Assembly (NCBI GenBank): GCA_021789915.1 | Contig: JAJYIV010000011.1 | Coordinates: 1-36,134 of the forward strand | Reading direction: 5' to 3' | Source of the DNA: a bacterium | GTDB taxonomy: Bacteria > Patescibacteriota > Patescibacteriia > UBA9934 > GWF2-40-263 | DNA: 36,134 nt | In this document: positions 1 through 7,690 of the stretch, in pieces | How positions within the stretch are numbered: the stretch's first letter is position 1 | Layout of the letters: the number at the start of each line of letters is the position of its first letter | The notes under the pieces: model-generated | The model's database searches: none | What the model was told of the DNA's origin: nothing | What the model saw: the letters and a program-made list of their open reading frames with translations, nothing else | Translations under genes and position numbers: made by a program

Positions 1-109
1 GATCTGCGCATCTCTCGCGGTTCAGGTCCTGGCGCCCGAGCATGGCTCAAGGGCGACGGAGTAACGCGGGAAGCATAGCAGAGACGGATCATCCTGTCAA
101 CAGCAGATG
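1..109. other. Left edge, no gene recognised
   Basis: No coding region, RNA gene or repeat could be supported here. The only structure nearby is the terminator hairpin that begins at 110. Confidence 0.5.
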
Positions 110-141
110 AAAAAACGCCTCCGGAACCGGAGGCGTTTTTT
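110..141 (-). terminator. Terminator of the RRM protein gene
   Basis: A perfect inverted repeat (ACGCCTCCGG, two-base loop, CCGGAGGCGT) has an A-run on one side and a T-run on the other, so it can end transcription in both directions. It lies 12 bases beyond the stop codon of the minus-strand RRM gene. Confidence 0.9.
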
Positions 142-153
142 CGGAGCATCGCG

Positions 154-420
154 CTAGGGGCGCGGCTCCATCGGCTTGGCTTCGTTCACGACGATCGTTC
201 GGCCGCCCATCGAGGAGCCGTCGAACATCTTGATGGCGTTCTCCATCTCTTCGCGGGAGCCGAACTCGACGAAGCCGAAGCCGCGCGAGCGGCCGGTCAT
301 CTTGTCCATGATCACGCGGGCCGACGTCACGTTGCCGGCGGCCGAGAAATACGAACGGAGCTCTTCGTCCGTGGTGGCGAACGGAAGGCTGCCGACGAAC
401 ACCTTGAACTGCGCGTCCAT
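154..420 (-). CDS. RRM-domain RNA-binding protein
   Basis: This 88-residue protein is a single RNA recognition motif. It shows RNP2 (VFVGSL, residues 7-12) and RNP1 (RGFGFVEF, residues 46-53) in the right order and spacing for the four-strand, two-helix fold, with a short acidic and basic tail. Bacterial single-RRM proteins bind single-stranded RNA and are often cold or stress induced; that role is inferred from the family. The ATG at 420 was chosen because the domain begins there. The open frame continues upstream to 606, but that part is an arginine-rich reading of non-coding sequence. No clear ribosome-binding site is visible close to the ATG. A strong hairpin terminator follows the stop. 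Confidence 0.92.
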   Translation of the reverse strand: MDAQFKVFVGSLPFATTDEELRSYFSAAGNVTSARVIMDKMTGRSRGFGFVEFGSREEMENAIKMFDGSSMGGRTIVVNEAKPMEPRP

Positions 421-545
421 AGGAACGGGAACGAAAAGAATGAAAGTACCTCTCCGTACTTTCGCTGGCCACGCGACGAAACGTCGTTTGGGAACGCGAA
501 CGTGACAGGAACAGGTTGCGCCGATGGTAGCACGGCGAAACGGAA

Positions 546-576
546 AAGAAAAACCCGTCAAGGGGTGCTTGACGGG
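546..576 (-). terminator. Terminator of the 591-1724 gene
   Basis: A nine-base-pair stem (CCCGTCAAG / CTTGACGGG, five-base loop) is followed on the minus strand by a T-run. It sits 15 bases past the stop codon of the minus-strand gene at 591-1724. Confidence 0.88.
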
Positions 577-590
577 AAGCCCGAGCGCGG

Positions 591-1724
591 TTACTCGGCG
601 TCGCATCGGCGCTCATAGGCCGCGTACCGTTCCAGCCAGCGTTCCTTTTTGAACCACCGTGGAATCCTCGCGCCCGTGAGTTGCCCCTCGGTCTTGAGCG
701 TCCGGTACGTCCAGACGGCGTGGCCTTCGGTCCCGCGCACATGGATGCCGCTGAGACGGAGGCGCCGCGCGACCTCGTGCGGCGACGGCAGCGGCGGACG
801 GAATCCGCCGAGGATGGCCGCGTACTTCCGTGGATCCAGCCCCAGCGCTGCGCGCAGGAGCGACGTCAGGTTCTCGGTGTCGGCGCGCGTGCGGCAGAGG
901 AACAGATCGATCTCCAGGCCGAGATCGTGTCCTTCCGCTTTCCACGGGTGCCGCATGTTGCCCCAGCTGCCGAAGTCCAGCGGCTCTTTGCCCGCGGCCG
1001 TCGCTTCGTTCGGCGGCCGAAGGGAGGCGATGGAAGGGGAACCGGCAATCAGGGCGTCGGTGTCTCCGTTCACGCATGGTCCTGCTTGTTTGCCGTTCTG
1101 TTGCGGGTGATACGGCGGCACGATGTACAAGTCGTCGCCGGCATCGAACCACAGGGCGAAGGGGCGGGCGGACGAGACGAGCCGGAACGAAAGGCGTCCC
1201 AGATAGCGTTCGGCCGCGGCATTCTCGACATGGATTTCGACGCCGTCTTGCCTGCGCAACGTCGTGAGAGCACGCTCCATGACGTTGAGGACATTGCCGT
1301 GATCGGCGGCCATGAATTCGTCGGCGAGACGATGCCGACCCGCGTCGAGCGCGTCATCGGACATCGCGAGGACGCCGTTGCGCTCCTCGGCCTCGCTCAG
1401 AATGGACCACGGCCAGATCGACCGCGGGTCCCCTTCATCTCTCGCCGCGCCGTGCGCCTCGTGCAAGAGATTCTGGCGGGATTTCGTGGTCGGATGCGTC
1501 AGCGCGTGCACGAGTTCCCGCACGGCGCGCACCTGTTCCGGGTCGAACGTTCCCCGGCCGTTCGGGAGATGGACCACCTCGAAATGCGACTGGTCGACCA
1601 ACGGCGCCTGGAACGCGCAGCGGATTTCCGCCAGAGTCGTTTCCCCGCGGCGGACGAGCATGATGTTCCGCAGTCCCTTGGCGACGACCGAATCGCCGCG
1701 GACGAAGCTGAGAGCCGATCGCAT
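591..1724 (-). CDS. Unrecognised 377-residue protein
   Basis: I do not recognise a family. The protein is soluble, with no signal peptide or membrane segment. Its middle is rich in Trp and acidic residues (for example LWFDAGDDLYIVPPYHP near residue 200), and the C-terminal third is rich in Arg and Trp (RWFKKERWLERY). The start is well supported: an AAGGAG site (1731-1736) lies six bases upstream of the ATG, one of the strongest ribosome-binding sites in the window. A dedicated terminator follows the stop. It therefore looks like a complete monocistronic transcription unit rather than a remnant. The opposite strand has long open frames here; these are rejected because only this strand has a start signal and a terminator. 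Confidence 0.75.
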   Translation of the reverse strand: MRSALSFVRGDSVVAKGLRNIMLVRRGETTLAEIRCAFQAPLVDQSHFEVVHLPNGRGTFDPEQVRAVRELVHALTHPTTKSRQNLLHEAHGAARDEGDPRSIWPWSILSEAEERNGVLAMSDDALDAGRHRLADEFMAADHGNVLNVMERALTTLRRQDGVEIHVENAAAERYLGRLSFRLVSSARPFALWFDAGDDLYIVPPYHPQQNGKQAGPCVNGDTDALIAGSPSIASLRPPNEATAAGKEPLDFGSWGNMRHPWKAEGHDLGLEIDLFLCRTRADTENLTSLLRAALGLDPRKYAAILGGFRPPLPSPHEVARRLRLSGIHVRGTEGHAVWTYRTLKTEGQLTGARIPRWFKKERWLERYAAYERRCDAE

Positions 1725-1888
1725 GCGTCACTCCTTGTTGTCGCCGTTCGGCGACGTAGTCTTGCGTGAAAAGAACGAGGAGGAATAATGCCCGAACGGG
1801 GCATCATTGTCAAGCGACTGCGTCCCGCCCGCCAGCTCTGGCGGCCCCCGTATTCTCAATGATGCCAAAAAGCGGTAGGTTGTTTTTT

Positions 1889-2800
1889 ATGCCCAATCTC
1901 CCGTACGCATTCCTCGATCGACTCAATCGTCAGTTCGGCGCTTCCACGGCGGCGCGCATCGTGGCCGGATTCAAGGCGGCCAAAGACCGGCGGCCTAGTT
2001 TCCGGGTGAACACGCTCAAAACGGAGGATCAGGCGGTCATGGCCGTCTTGCGCGAGGAAGGCATTGCTTTCGAACGGGCCAAAGGGATCCCGCACGCGTT
2101 TTTTATCCGCAACCGGACGGACCGCGAACTGCTGGAACATCCCTTGAACCAGGTTGGGATGATTTACCTGCAAGGCATCGTTTCCATGCTGCCGGTTCTG
2201 GTGCTGGATCCGAAGCCGGGCGAAAAAGTTTTGGACCTGTGCGCCGCGCCGGGGAGCAAGACGACGCAGATGGCTGCGGTGATGGAAGCCAGAGGCCGAT
2301 TGATGGCGGTCGAGGACGACGCCGTTCGCTTCCAGAAACTCCAGAACACATTACGTATTCAAGGCGCGGATTTCGTCGATGCCAGGCATGAGGACGCGGG
2401 CGGGCTGTCCCATTCGTACGATGCGGCCTTCGACAAGATTCTTGCAGACGTGCCGTGCTCGGCTGAAGGGCGTACGGATCTGTCGGATCCGCGCTCGCAC
2501 GGGTACTGGTCCGCGTCCAACGTCACCGCGCACGCCAAACTCCAGCGGCGTCTGCTGCGCTCGGCGGTGCGCTGTCTCAAGCCGGGCGGCGTCCTCGTCT
2601 ATTCGACGTGCACCTTGGCGCCGGAGGAAAACGAGCTGATGGTCGATTGGCTGCTCGAAAATTTCCCGGAGCTCAAGGCGGAGTCTTTCGCGCTTCCGCT
2701 CTCCGACGTGAAACGATGGCCGAACGGTTCCGTCACCGTGCTGCCGACGAAGGACCATGAGGGTTTTTTCGTCGCGAAGTTCCAGAAGCGCGCCTCTTGA
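1889..2800 (+). CDS. NSUN/RsmB-family RNA m5C methyltransferase
   Basis: This 303-residue protein transfers a methyl group from S-adenosylmethionine to C5 of a cytosine in RNA, most likely rRNA. The SAM-binding loop DLCAAPGSKT is at residues 116-125. The two family cysteines are present: C190 in DVPCSAEGR (motif IV) and C241 in STCTLAPEENE (motif VI), the catalytic pair of the RsmB/RsmF/NSUN group. It is shorter than E. coli RsmB or RsmF and lacks a large N-terminal NusB domain or a C-terminal PUA domain, so the exact target base cannot be named. The start at 1889 fits the family N-terminus (MPNLPYAFLDRL); in-frame ATGs at 1859 and 1862 are possible. The stop overlaps the possible rlmN start, suggesting translational coupling. 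Confidence 0.93.
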   Translation: MPNLPYAFLDRLNRQFGASTAARIVAGFKAAKDRRPSFRVNTLKTEDQAVMAVLREEGIAFERAKGIPHAFFIRNRTDRELLEHPLNQVGMIYLQGIVSMLPVLVLDPKPGEKVLDLCAAPGSKTTQMAAVMEARGRLMAVEDDAVRFQKLQNTLRIQGADFVDARHEDAGGLSHSYDAAFDKILADVPCSAEGRTDLSDPRSHGYWSASNVTAHAKLQRRLLRSAVRCLKPGGVLVYSTCTLAPEENELMVDWLLENFPELKAESFALPLSDVKRWPNGSVTVLPTKDHEGFFVAKFQKRAS

Positions 2801-3882
2801 TGGCGGCGCGTTTTCCTGATAGGTTCATGCGTTCTATGGCTTACGTCTCCCGCGCCGAGCGCCTGAAAACGCTGTTTCCCAACGAACCGGCTTTCCGCTC
2901 GAAGCAGGCGGAGGAAGCCTTGTTTGCGGCGAGAACGCGCGGCTGGGAGGACGTTCGCGCGTTGCCGAAGGCCGTGCGCGAGAGGCTGGCGCGCGAGGTG
3001 CCGTGGACGTCGCTGCGCGAGGTCGCCGTCGTCGAGAGCGCGCACAAGGACACGTTCAAGGCGCTCGTTGAGGCGGAAGACGGGGCGCGCGTCGAAACCG
3101 TGCTGATGCGCAATGCGCGCGGCGGCTGGACGGTCTGTCTCTCCTCGCAAGTCGGCTGCGCGATGCGCTGTGCCTTTTGCGCGACCGGCCGGCTGGGACT
3201 GGCGCGCTCGCTGAGCGCCGACGAGATGGTCGACCAGGTGAGATTTTGGCAGGCGTTTCTCCTGTCGTCTTCTCATCCTGGACGCATTTCCAATCTCGTC
3301 TTCATGGGCATGGGCGAACCGCTGGCGAACTACGAGAACGTAAAATCCGCCTTGAACACCATCGTGGCTCATACGGATATCGGCCCGACGCATATCACGG
3401 TCTCGACCGTCGGCATCTTGCCGCGGCTGGAACAGCTGCTCGTCGACAAGGATTGGCCGTCCGTGCGGCTGGCGATTTCGCTGCACAGCGCCAACCCGAA
3501 GACGCGCAAGGACATCGTGCCGACGTCCTACGGCGACTTCCTGCCGAAGCTGCTGGATTGGACCAGGAAATACCTGGTCGCGTTGGGCAATCGCCGCCAT
3601 CATTTGACATTCGAGTACGTCCTCTTGTGCGGGGTGAATGATACGGACGAACAGGCGGATGCGCTCGCGACATTTGCGAACGCGGCAGGACATGCGCGCG
3701 TCAACGTCGTGCCGTACAATGCGACGGACGGCGCGTTCGCGCGCCCGGCGGACGCCGGCGTCAGGGGATTTGTCGCGCGGCTGGAAGGGCGGGGCGTCAC
3801 GGTGACCGTGCGCCGCGCGATGGGCGACGACATCGCCGCCGCGTGCGGCCAATTGGCCGCGTCTCATCCTACAGACCGCTGA
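2800..3882 (+). CDS. rlmN: 23S rRNA (adenine-2503-C2)/tRNA-A37 methyltransferase RlmN
   Basis: RlmN is a radical SAM enzyme that methylates C2 of A2503 in 23S rRNA and, in some bacteria, A37 of tRNAs. The CxxxCxxC iron-sulfur motif is C120-C124-C127 (CAMRCAFCATG), followed by the SAM motif GMGEPLANYENV. The C-terminal cysteine that resolves the methyl intermediate is C349 (GDDIAAACGQL). The 360-residue length fits the family. The start is uncertain: the ATG at 2800 overlaps the previous stop (TGATG), while ATGs at 2827 and 2836 would remove 9 or 12 residues; none has a clear ribosome-binding site. It pairs with the upstream m5C methyltransferase as a small RNA modification operon. Confidence 0.96.
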   Translation: MAARFPDRFMRSMAYVSRAERLKTLFPNEPAFRSKQAEEALFAARTRGWEDVRALPKAVRERLAREVPWTSLREVAVVESAHKDTFKALVEAEDGARVETVLMRNARGGWTVCLSSQVGCAMRCAFCATGRLGLARSLSADEMVDQVRFWQAFLLSSSHPGRISNLVFMGMGEPLANYENVKSALNTIVAHTDIGPTHITVSTVGILPRLEQLLVDKDWPSVRLAISLHSANPKTRKDIVPTSYGDFLPKLLDWTRKYLVALGNRRHHLTFEYVLLCGVNDTDEQADALATFANAAGHARVNVVPYNATDGAFARPADAGVRGFVARLEGRGVTVTVRRAMGDDIAAACGQLAASHPTDR

Positions 3883-3943
3883 GTTCTTGACGTTTCGCCA
3901 GAGCCGCGTTAAAAAGGCACTGTTTCTTTTTCGGAGGCGTACC

Positions 3944-4300
3944 ATGGTCGAATCGTGGGAGGATCGGCAGGTCATTGCGCGCAGCGGCGATGACAGGGAA
4001 GGAAGCTTTTTGGCCTTTTACGGACGGCGGGTCGTCATGCGTCGATGGGGGCCGCAGAAGGAGCTTGAAATCTCCTTCACCATTTCCGATGCGGACTTGG
4101 CCGTCGCGGTCCAGCGAGGCGAAAAGATGGAAGTCAGCGGAAGCGATGTTGTCCAAATAGAATGGATGCACGGCATGCCGGTCGTGTCGCCGATGCGGGA
4201 ACGACAGGTCATGCTGGTGCCGAAGGGGGTGATCGAGCGCATGCGGGTCCGCGAAGTGCAGAGGCCGCGCGGCGTTCCGCCCGCCCGCCCGTTTCTCTGA
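3944..4300 (+). CDS. Unrecognised 118-residue protein
   Basis: No family is recognised. It is a soluble protein with alternating hydrophobic and charged residues typical of a beta-rich domain (for example EISFTISDADLAVAVQ) and a basic, proline-rich tail (RPRGVPPARPFL). The start is strong: GGAGG at 3933-3937 lies six bases before the ATG. A perfect 10-bp stem with a T-run follows the stop at 4320-4346, so this appears to be an independent unit starting 61 bases after rlmN. The open frame extends upstream to 3887 through a TTG, but the ribosome-binding site argues against that start. Confidence 0.7.
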   Translation: MVESWEDRQVIARSGDDREGSFLAFYGRRVVMRRWGPQKELEISFTISDADLAVAVQRGEKMEVSGSDVVQIEWMHGMPVVSPMRERQVMLVPKGVIERMRVREVQRPRGVPPARPFL

Positions 4301-4319
4301 CGGCCGTCCGTCCGTTCTC

Positions 4320-4346
4320 GTCCGTCGCGCGCGACGGACTTTTTTG
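4320..4346 (+). terminator. Terminator of the 3944-4300 gene
   Basis: GTCCGTCGCG and CGCGACGGAC form a perfect 20-base palindrome followed by six T residues. Element A inserted only a few bases downstream of the T-run. Confidence 0.9.
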
Positions 4347-4352
4347 TAACGA

Positions 4353-4507
4353 GACCTCCGAAAAACTGATGGATTTTCGTTGTCAGCCAAAGGCTGATCA
4401 GCCTCTGGCTGAAATGGGCTGCCGAGCCCCGCGAACCCTACTCAAACGTAGGGAGAGCGGGGTCGGCGGGCGCCCATGAGACGAAAAGACGCAGTCTTGC
4501 AGAGGTC
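4353..4507. mobile_element. Element A, copy 1: 155-bp MITE-like element
   Basis: This segment starts GACCTCCGAAAAACTG and ends with the imperfect inverted copy (reading in from the right end: GACCTCTGCAAGACTG), giving terminal inverted repeats of roughly 30 bp with mismatches. A second copy at 29913-30066 is about 95% identical, with differences concentrated at the ends. The interior holds a 28-bp palindrome around GGCTGATCAGCC and a longer GC stem (GCCGAGCCCCGC / GCGGGGTCGGC) with an inner ACCCTAC/GTAGGG stem. The flanks are TGTAACGA on the left (4345-4352) and TCTAACGA on the right (4508-4515), an imperfect 8-bp direct repeat consistent with a target duplication. No coding capacity is convincing. 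It looks like a non-autonomous miniature transposable element. Confidence 0.82.
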
Positions 4508-4541
4508 TCTAACGAAATTCCGCCTTGCGGCGGATGGTTCG

Positions 4542-4652
4542 TCATGCCTTTTTCTCGTCCGCGAGGCGGATGGCCTTCTGCCTGCGGATGCGGGAGAGAT
4601 CGAGCTTGCGCTGCGCCTTCCACGCGGTGCGCACTTTTTTTCGGATGCCCAT
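4542..4652 (-). CDS. Possible 36-residue basic microprotein
   Basis: A short frame encodes a strongly basic peptide beginning MGIRKKVRTAWKAQ and ending RLADEKKA. A stop lies five codons upstream, which fixes the frame. Third codon positions are mostly G or C, as in the real genes around it, and the other two minus-strand frames here give arginine/serine-rich nonsense. No clear ribosome-binding site is seen. Downstream on the minus strand there is a small stem (CCGCC-GCAA-GGCGG) but no strong T-run. A small nucleic-acid-binding or ribosome-associated peptide is possible, but that rests only on charge. It could be chance. Confidence 0.4.
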   Translation of the reverse strand: MGIRKKVRTAWKAQRKLDLSRIRRQKAIRLADEKKA

Positions 4653-4734
4653 AGAGTGTTTGAGTCAACGCATGACATTCTGCCGCGCCGTTCGGTTCCC
4701 GTCAAGGGCTGCCGCATGGTATACTCGCTGCCGC

Positions 4735-5142
4735 ATGAACCCGGCGCTTATCGCGGATCCGTACGTCGTCCTCTTCGGCGCGCTGCTCGTCCTCTTCGGC
4801 GCGTCGGTCGTCTTGGCCTTCCTGCTTGCGCGGCATGGCGATTTGGCGTGGCCGTTGGCGGCCGTCTTCGGCACGTCCGCCGTGCTGTGGCTTGGACTGC
4901 TGACGCTCGATCTTTCGCGCCTCGCGGCCGCCGACCTGCGTCCAAGCGCCATCGACGCGCGCTGGGTGCTGTTTCCCGCGGCGATCATCCTGTTCGGTTC
5001 AGGCACGGTTGTCTTGTGGACGTACGGCGAGCATGCGGCCGGCGCGCACGCCTGGGAATACCGTTTTGCCGTTCGTTTGATCGTCTTGTGCTCCGTCCTG
5101 GCGCTATTCGGCGTCTTGATCCAGCCGTTGTTTGCCGCCTGA
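4735..5142 (+). CDS. Small integral membrane protein (4 helices), unknown
   Basis: This 135-residue protein has four predicted membrane segments, around residues 8-28, 36-58, 78-98 and 112-132. The N-terminus is short (MNPALIADPYVV) and there is no signal peptide. The family is not recognised. The ATG at 4735 was chosen because membrane character starts directly after it, while upstream in-frame sequence is cysteine- and arginine-rich and non-coding in appearance. No clear ribosome-binding site is visible. A TGATATG junction joins it to the next membrane gene, with one base between stop and start, so the two are almost certainly co-translated and may form one complex. Confidence 0.72.
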   Translation: MNPALIADPYVVLFGALLVLFGASVVLAFLLARHGDLAWPLAAVFGTSAVLWLGLLTLDLSRLAAADLRPSAIDARWVLFPAAIILFGSGTVVLWTYGEHAAGAHAWEYRFAVRLIVLCSVLALFGVLIQPLFAA

Positions 5143-5143
5143 T

Positions 5144-5485
5144 ATGCCGACGCCTTCTTCCCGCATCCACGAACCGCTGGCCTTGGCCGCCCTCTTTGCC
5201 GCGGGCGTTTCGCTGCACCTGCTGTGGATGGGCAATCTGCTGGCGTTGCGGCTCGTGCCGGTCGGGGAGGCGCTGGATTTTCTTCCGTCCATCGGCCCCA
5301 TGTCTGGCTTGTATGCGATCGTGGCGGCGGCGTACGTCTTGACGTTCGCCGTCGTCGCCGTGGTCTTCCGTGGCCGGGATTGCACGTCCGCGCGTGAAGG
5401 CGCTTTCTGGTTTTTCGTCTCGGCCGTCATTGCGTTCGCCGTCCTCACGCTGCCGTTCGTGGCCGGTTTCGGCGTCACGGCGTAA
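5144..5485 (+). CDS. Small integral membrane protein (3 helices), unknown
   Basis: This 113-residue protein has three predicted membrane segments, near residues 15-37, 50-72 and 87-110, separated by a short basic loop (FRGRDCTSAREG). The family is not recognised. It starts one base after the stop of the upstream membrane gene. Its last 11 bases overlap the end of the convergent MazG-like gene. The two proteins have similar size and topology and could be partners or paralogues, though I see no strong sequence similarity between them. Confidence 0.7.
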   Translation: MPTPSSRIHEPLALAALFAAGVSLHLLWMGNLLALRLVPVGEALDFLPSIGPMSGLYAIVAAAYVLTFAVVAVVFRGRDCTSAREGAFWFFVSAVIAFAVLTLPFVAGFGVTA

Positions 5486-5903
5486 GCGCGTCTGTTTTCA
5501 ATCCCGGCAACACGACGGCGTCGTACGCTTCGTTCGCGCGCGCTTCGCCGACGCCGAACGTGCCAAGCCATGCCACGACTTTTTCCCTTCGTTTATAATT
5601 GCCGCAAAAGTTTGACGCGCGCGGATCCAGCCCCGTGAAAGCGTACAGCTTCCGCCACACGTCCAATCGTGCCATGAACTTCTCGACCGAGCCCATTGAG
5701 CATTTCCAAAGCTCGCCATCCAAACCGAAGCGCCAGTACAGCCACAACTGCAGGAAGTGCATCACGTCGCCCGCCTCTTCGCGGATTTCGCCGCGATGTC
5801 GACGAACGAGCGCCTCGAAAAGCTCGCCGAGTTCGTCGAGGATGCGCGGGAAGCGGATGCGGCCTCCGGACGTGTAGGCTTTGACGTATGCCGAGACGCG
5901 CAT
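5475..5903 (-). CDS. MazG-like nucleotide pyrophosphohydrolase
   Basis: The N-terminal half of this 142-residue protein carries the pattern of all-alpha MazG-like NTP pyrophosphatases: DELGELFEAL, then about ten residues later EIREEAGDVMHFLQLW, matching the acidic E-x-x-E ... E-x-x-D metal-binding arrangement. Such enzymes hydrolyse nucleoside triphosphates, often non-canonical ones, to monophosphate and pyrophosphate. The C-terminal half (WKCSMGSVEKFMARLDVWRK) is not typical and may be an added helical region. The ATG at 5903 gives the compact form; an ATG at 5936 would add 11 basic residues. No ribosome-binding site is seen. It converges with the membrane pair. Confidence 0.68.
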   Translation of the reverse strand: MRVSAYVKAYTSGGRIRFPRILDELGELFEALVRRHRGEIREEAGDVMHFLQLWLYWRFGLDGELWKCSMGSVEKFMARLDVWRKLYAFTGLDPRASNFCGNYKRREKVVAWLGTFGVGEARANEAYDAVVLPGLKTDALTP

Positions 5904-5981
5904 AGAAAGTCGGCGAGGCGACAGCCCCCGCCTCATGACAGATCCATGCGCATACTCTAAGCTGCCGGAAACCACCTGTCT

Positions 5982-7460
5982 ATGGATATCTCGATCGTCA
6001 AGAAGGCGCCGGAAGAGGCGAAGGCCGATGTGCTGGCGGTGATGTGGACCTCGGAGGGCGGACAGCCGCCGGCCGCCTCGGCGCTCGACAAAACGCTGGG
6101 CGGCTGGCTGACGCAGACGGCGAAGGAAGAAGGATTCGCCGGCAAGGAAGGGGAGACGCTGACGCTGCGCACCGAGGGACGGCTGCCCGCGGCGCATGTC
6201 GTCCTGTGCGGCGTCGGCAGGAAGAAGGACGCGGCGGCGGAGTCCCTGCGTCTGGCGGCCGCCTCGGCGCTTCAGGCGGCGCGGAAGCCCGCGGGTCGGT
6301 CGCTTGCCTTCGCGTTGGACGTGCCGCGGGGCACGTCGGCGGCGGAGGCTGCGCAGGCGGCGGCGGAAGGATTGATCCTGGGCGCGTATCGCTTTGGCGC
6401 GTTCAAGACGCTGGAGCCGGAGGGACCGTCGTCCGCCGTCGTGCTGGCGCCGTCGGCGGCGTTCGCAAGCGCCCGGCGCGGGTTCGTCCGCGGCCGTCTC
6501 TTCGCGCAGGCGACGAACGTCGCGCGCGACCTCGTCAATCAGCCGGCCGGCCATCTCACGCCGCTCGCGCTCGCGAAGGAAGCGGAGCGCCTCGTCGCGG
6601 GCAAGACGCACATGAGCGCGCGGCTGATGCGCCGGGCCGAGCTGGAGAAGATGGGCGCGGGCGGCCTGCTCGGCGTGGCGCAGGGAAGCGCGCACGAGCC
6701 GGTGATGGTTCACCTTGCGTACAAGCCGCGCGCGGCGAAGAAGCGCGTGGCGCTCGTGGGCAAGGCGGTCACGTTCGATTCCGGCGGCCTCTCGCTCAAG
6801 ACGGCCAAGGGCATGGAGACGATGAAATGCGACATGGCCGGCGCCGCGGCGGTGATCGGCGCGTTTTCCGCGCTCGCCGCGCTGAAGCCGGACGTCGAAG
6901 TGCACGGGATCTTCGGCGCGTGCGAGAACATGCCGTCCGGCGCCGCGCTGCGCCCGGGAGACGTCGTGAAGACGATGAGCGGCAAGACGATCGAGATCCT
7001 GAACACGGACGCGGAGGGGCGCGTGACGCTCGCGGACGCGCTGCACTTTGCGACGACGCTCGCGCCCGACGCGATCGTTGATTTGGCGACGCTCACGGGC
7101 GCTGAAATGGTCGCGCTGGGCGAGGAGATCACGGGGCTGATGAGCAACCGGCGCCCGCTGGCGGACAAGGTTCTGGCGGCGGCCGCGCAGGCGGGCGAGA
7201 AAATGTGGGAGCTGCCGCTGGAGTCCGCGTACAAACGCGAGCTGGAGTCGCGCGTCGCGGACTTCAAGAACGACACGAGCCGCTGGGGCGGCTGCCTTAC
7301 GGCCGGGCTGCTGCTGCAGGAGTTCGTCGCCGGCGTGCCGTGGGTTCATCTCGACATCGCGGGCCCGGCCTTCGCCGAGCGGCCGTTCAACGTCTACACG
7401 CAGTCGGGCGGCACGGGACATGGCGTGCGGACGCTGCTCGAGTGGATTGAACGCGGGTGA
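5982..7460 (+). CDS. pepA: Leucyl aminopeptidase (M17, PepA)
   Basis: This 492-residue protein is a cytosolic two-metal aminopeptidase that removes N-terminal residues from peptides. The C-terminal catalytic domain has K261 and D266 (GKAVTFDSGG), K273, D284, and the family signature NTDAEGR at 341-347 with D343, E345 and R347. All lie exactly nine residues before their E. coli PepA counterparts, so every metal ligand and catalytic residue is present. The N-terminal domain is the variable alpha/beta domain of M17. Small departures from the consensus (GKAVTF for GKGITF, CDMAG for DMGGA) do not touch ligands. The ATG at 5982 has no clear ribosome-binding site; it is divergent from the MazG-like gene with 78 bases between. 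Confidence 0.96.
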   Translation: MDISIVKKAPEEAKADVLAVMWTSEGGQPPAASALDKTLGGWLTQTAKEEGFAGKEGETLTLRTEGRLPAAHVVLCGVGRKKDAAAESLRLAAASALQAARKPAGRSLAFALDVPRGTSAAEAAQAAAEGLILGAYRFGAFKTLEPEGPSSAVVLAPSAAFASARRGFVRGRLFAQATNVARDLVNQPAGHLTPLALAKEAERLVAGKTHMSARLMRRAELEKMGAGGLLGVAQGSAHEPVMVHLAYKPRAAKKRVALVGKAVTFDSGGLSLKTAKGMETMKCDMAGAAAVIGAFSALAALKPDVEVHGIFGACENMPSGAALRPGDVVKTMSGKTIEILNTDAEGRVTLADALHFATTLAPDAIVDLATLTGAEMVALGEEITGLMSNRRPLADKVLAAAAQAGEKMWELPLESAYKRELESRVADFKNDTSRWGGCLTAGLLLQEFVAGVPWVHLDIAGPAFAERPFNVYTQSGGTGHGVRTLLEWIERG

Positions 7461-7488
7461 ATCATTCGCGGCGCAAGAGAACCCGCCG

Positions 7489-7557
7489 CCGTAGCGGAAG
7501 GCTTTAGCCTTCCATTCCGATGCGCCGCGATTGGAACCCTAAAGGGTTCCGCTACGG
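7489..7557. repeat. 69-bp double-hairpin palindromic repeat
   Basis: The outer ends CCGTAGCGG and CCGCTACGG are perfect inverted copies. Inside are two further hairpins, GGAAGGCTTTAGCCTTCC and GGAACCCTAAAGGGTTCC, around a short spacer. This cloverleaf-like layout is typical of dispersed intergenic repeats. No T-run follows, so a terminator role for pepA is less likely. Confidence 0.75.
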
Positions 7558-7690
7558 ACGCTTCTCTTGACGCTGTGTCCACTCCGTGTCTTAAGTGCCG
7601 GCGCTGCCTTACGAGGCGGCGCCTGTTTCGTTGAAGCGGACCACGGTCCGCGGCGAAACGCTCCGGCCAAGGCCGGAAGAGGAGACGAAC

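Noticed and set aside
681-1769. Long plus-strand open frame opposite the 591-1724 gene
   Set aside because: It is an arginine-rich shadow; only the minus strand has a ribosome-binding site and terminator.
5475-7421. Very long minus-strand open frame opposite pepA
   Set aside because: High GC keeps antisense frames open. Only its last 142 codons, beyond pepA, form the real MazG-like protein.
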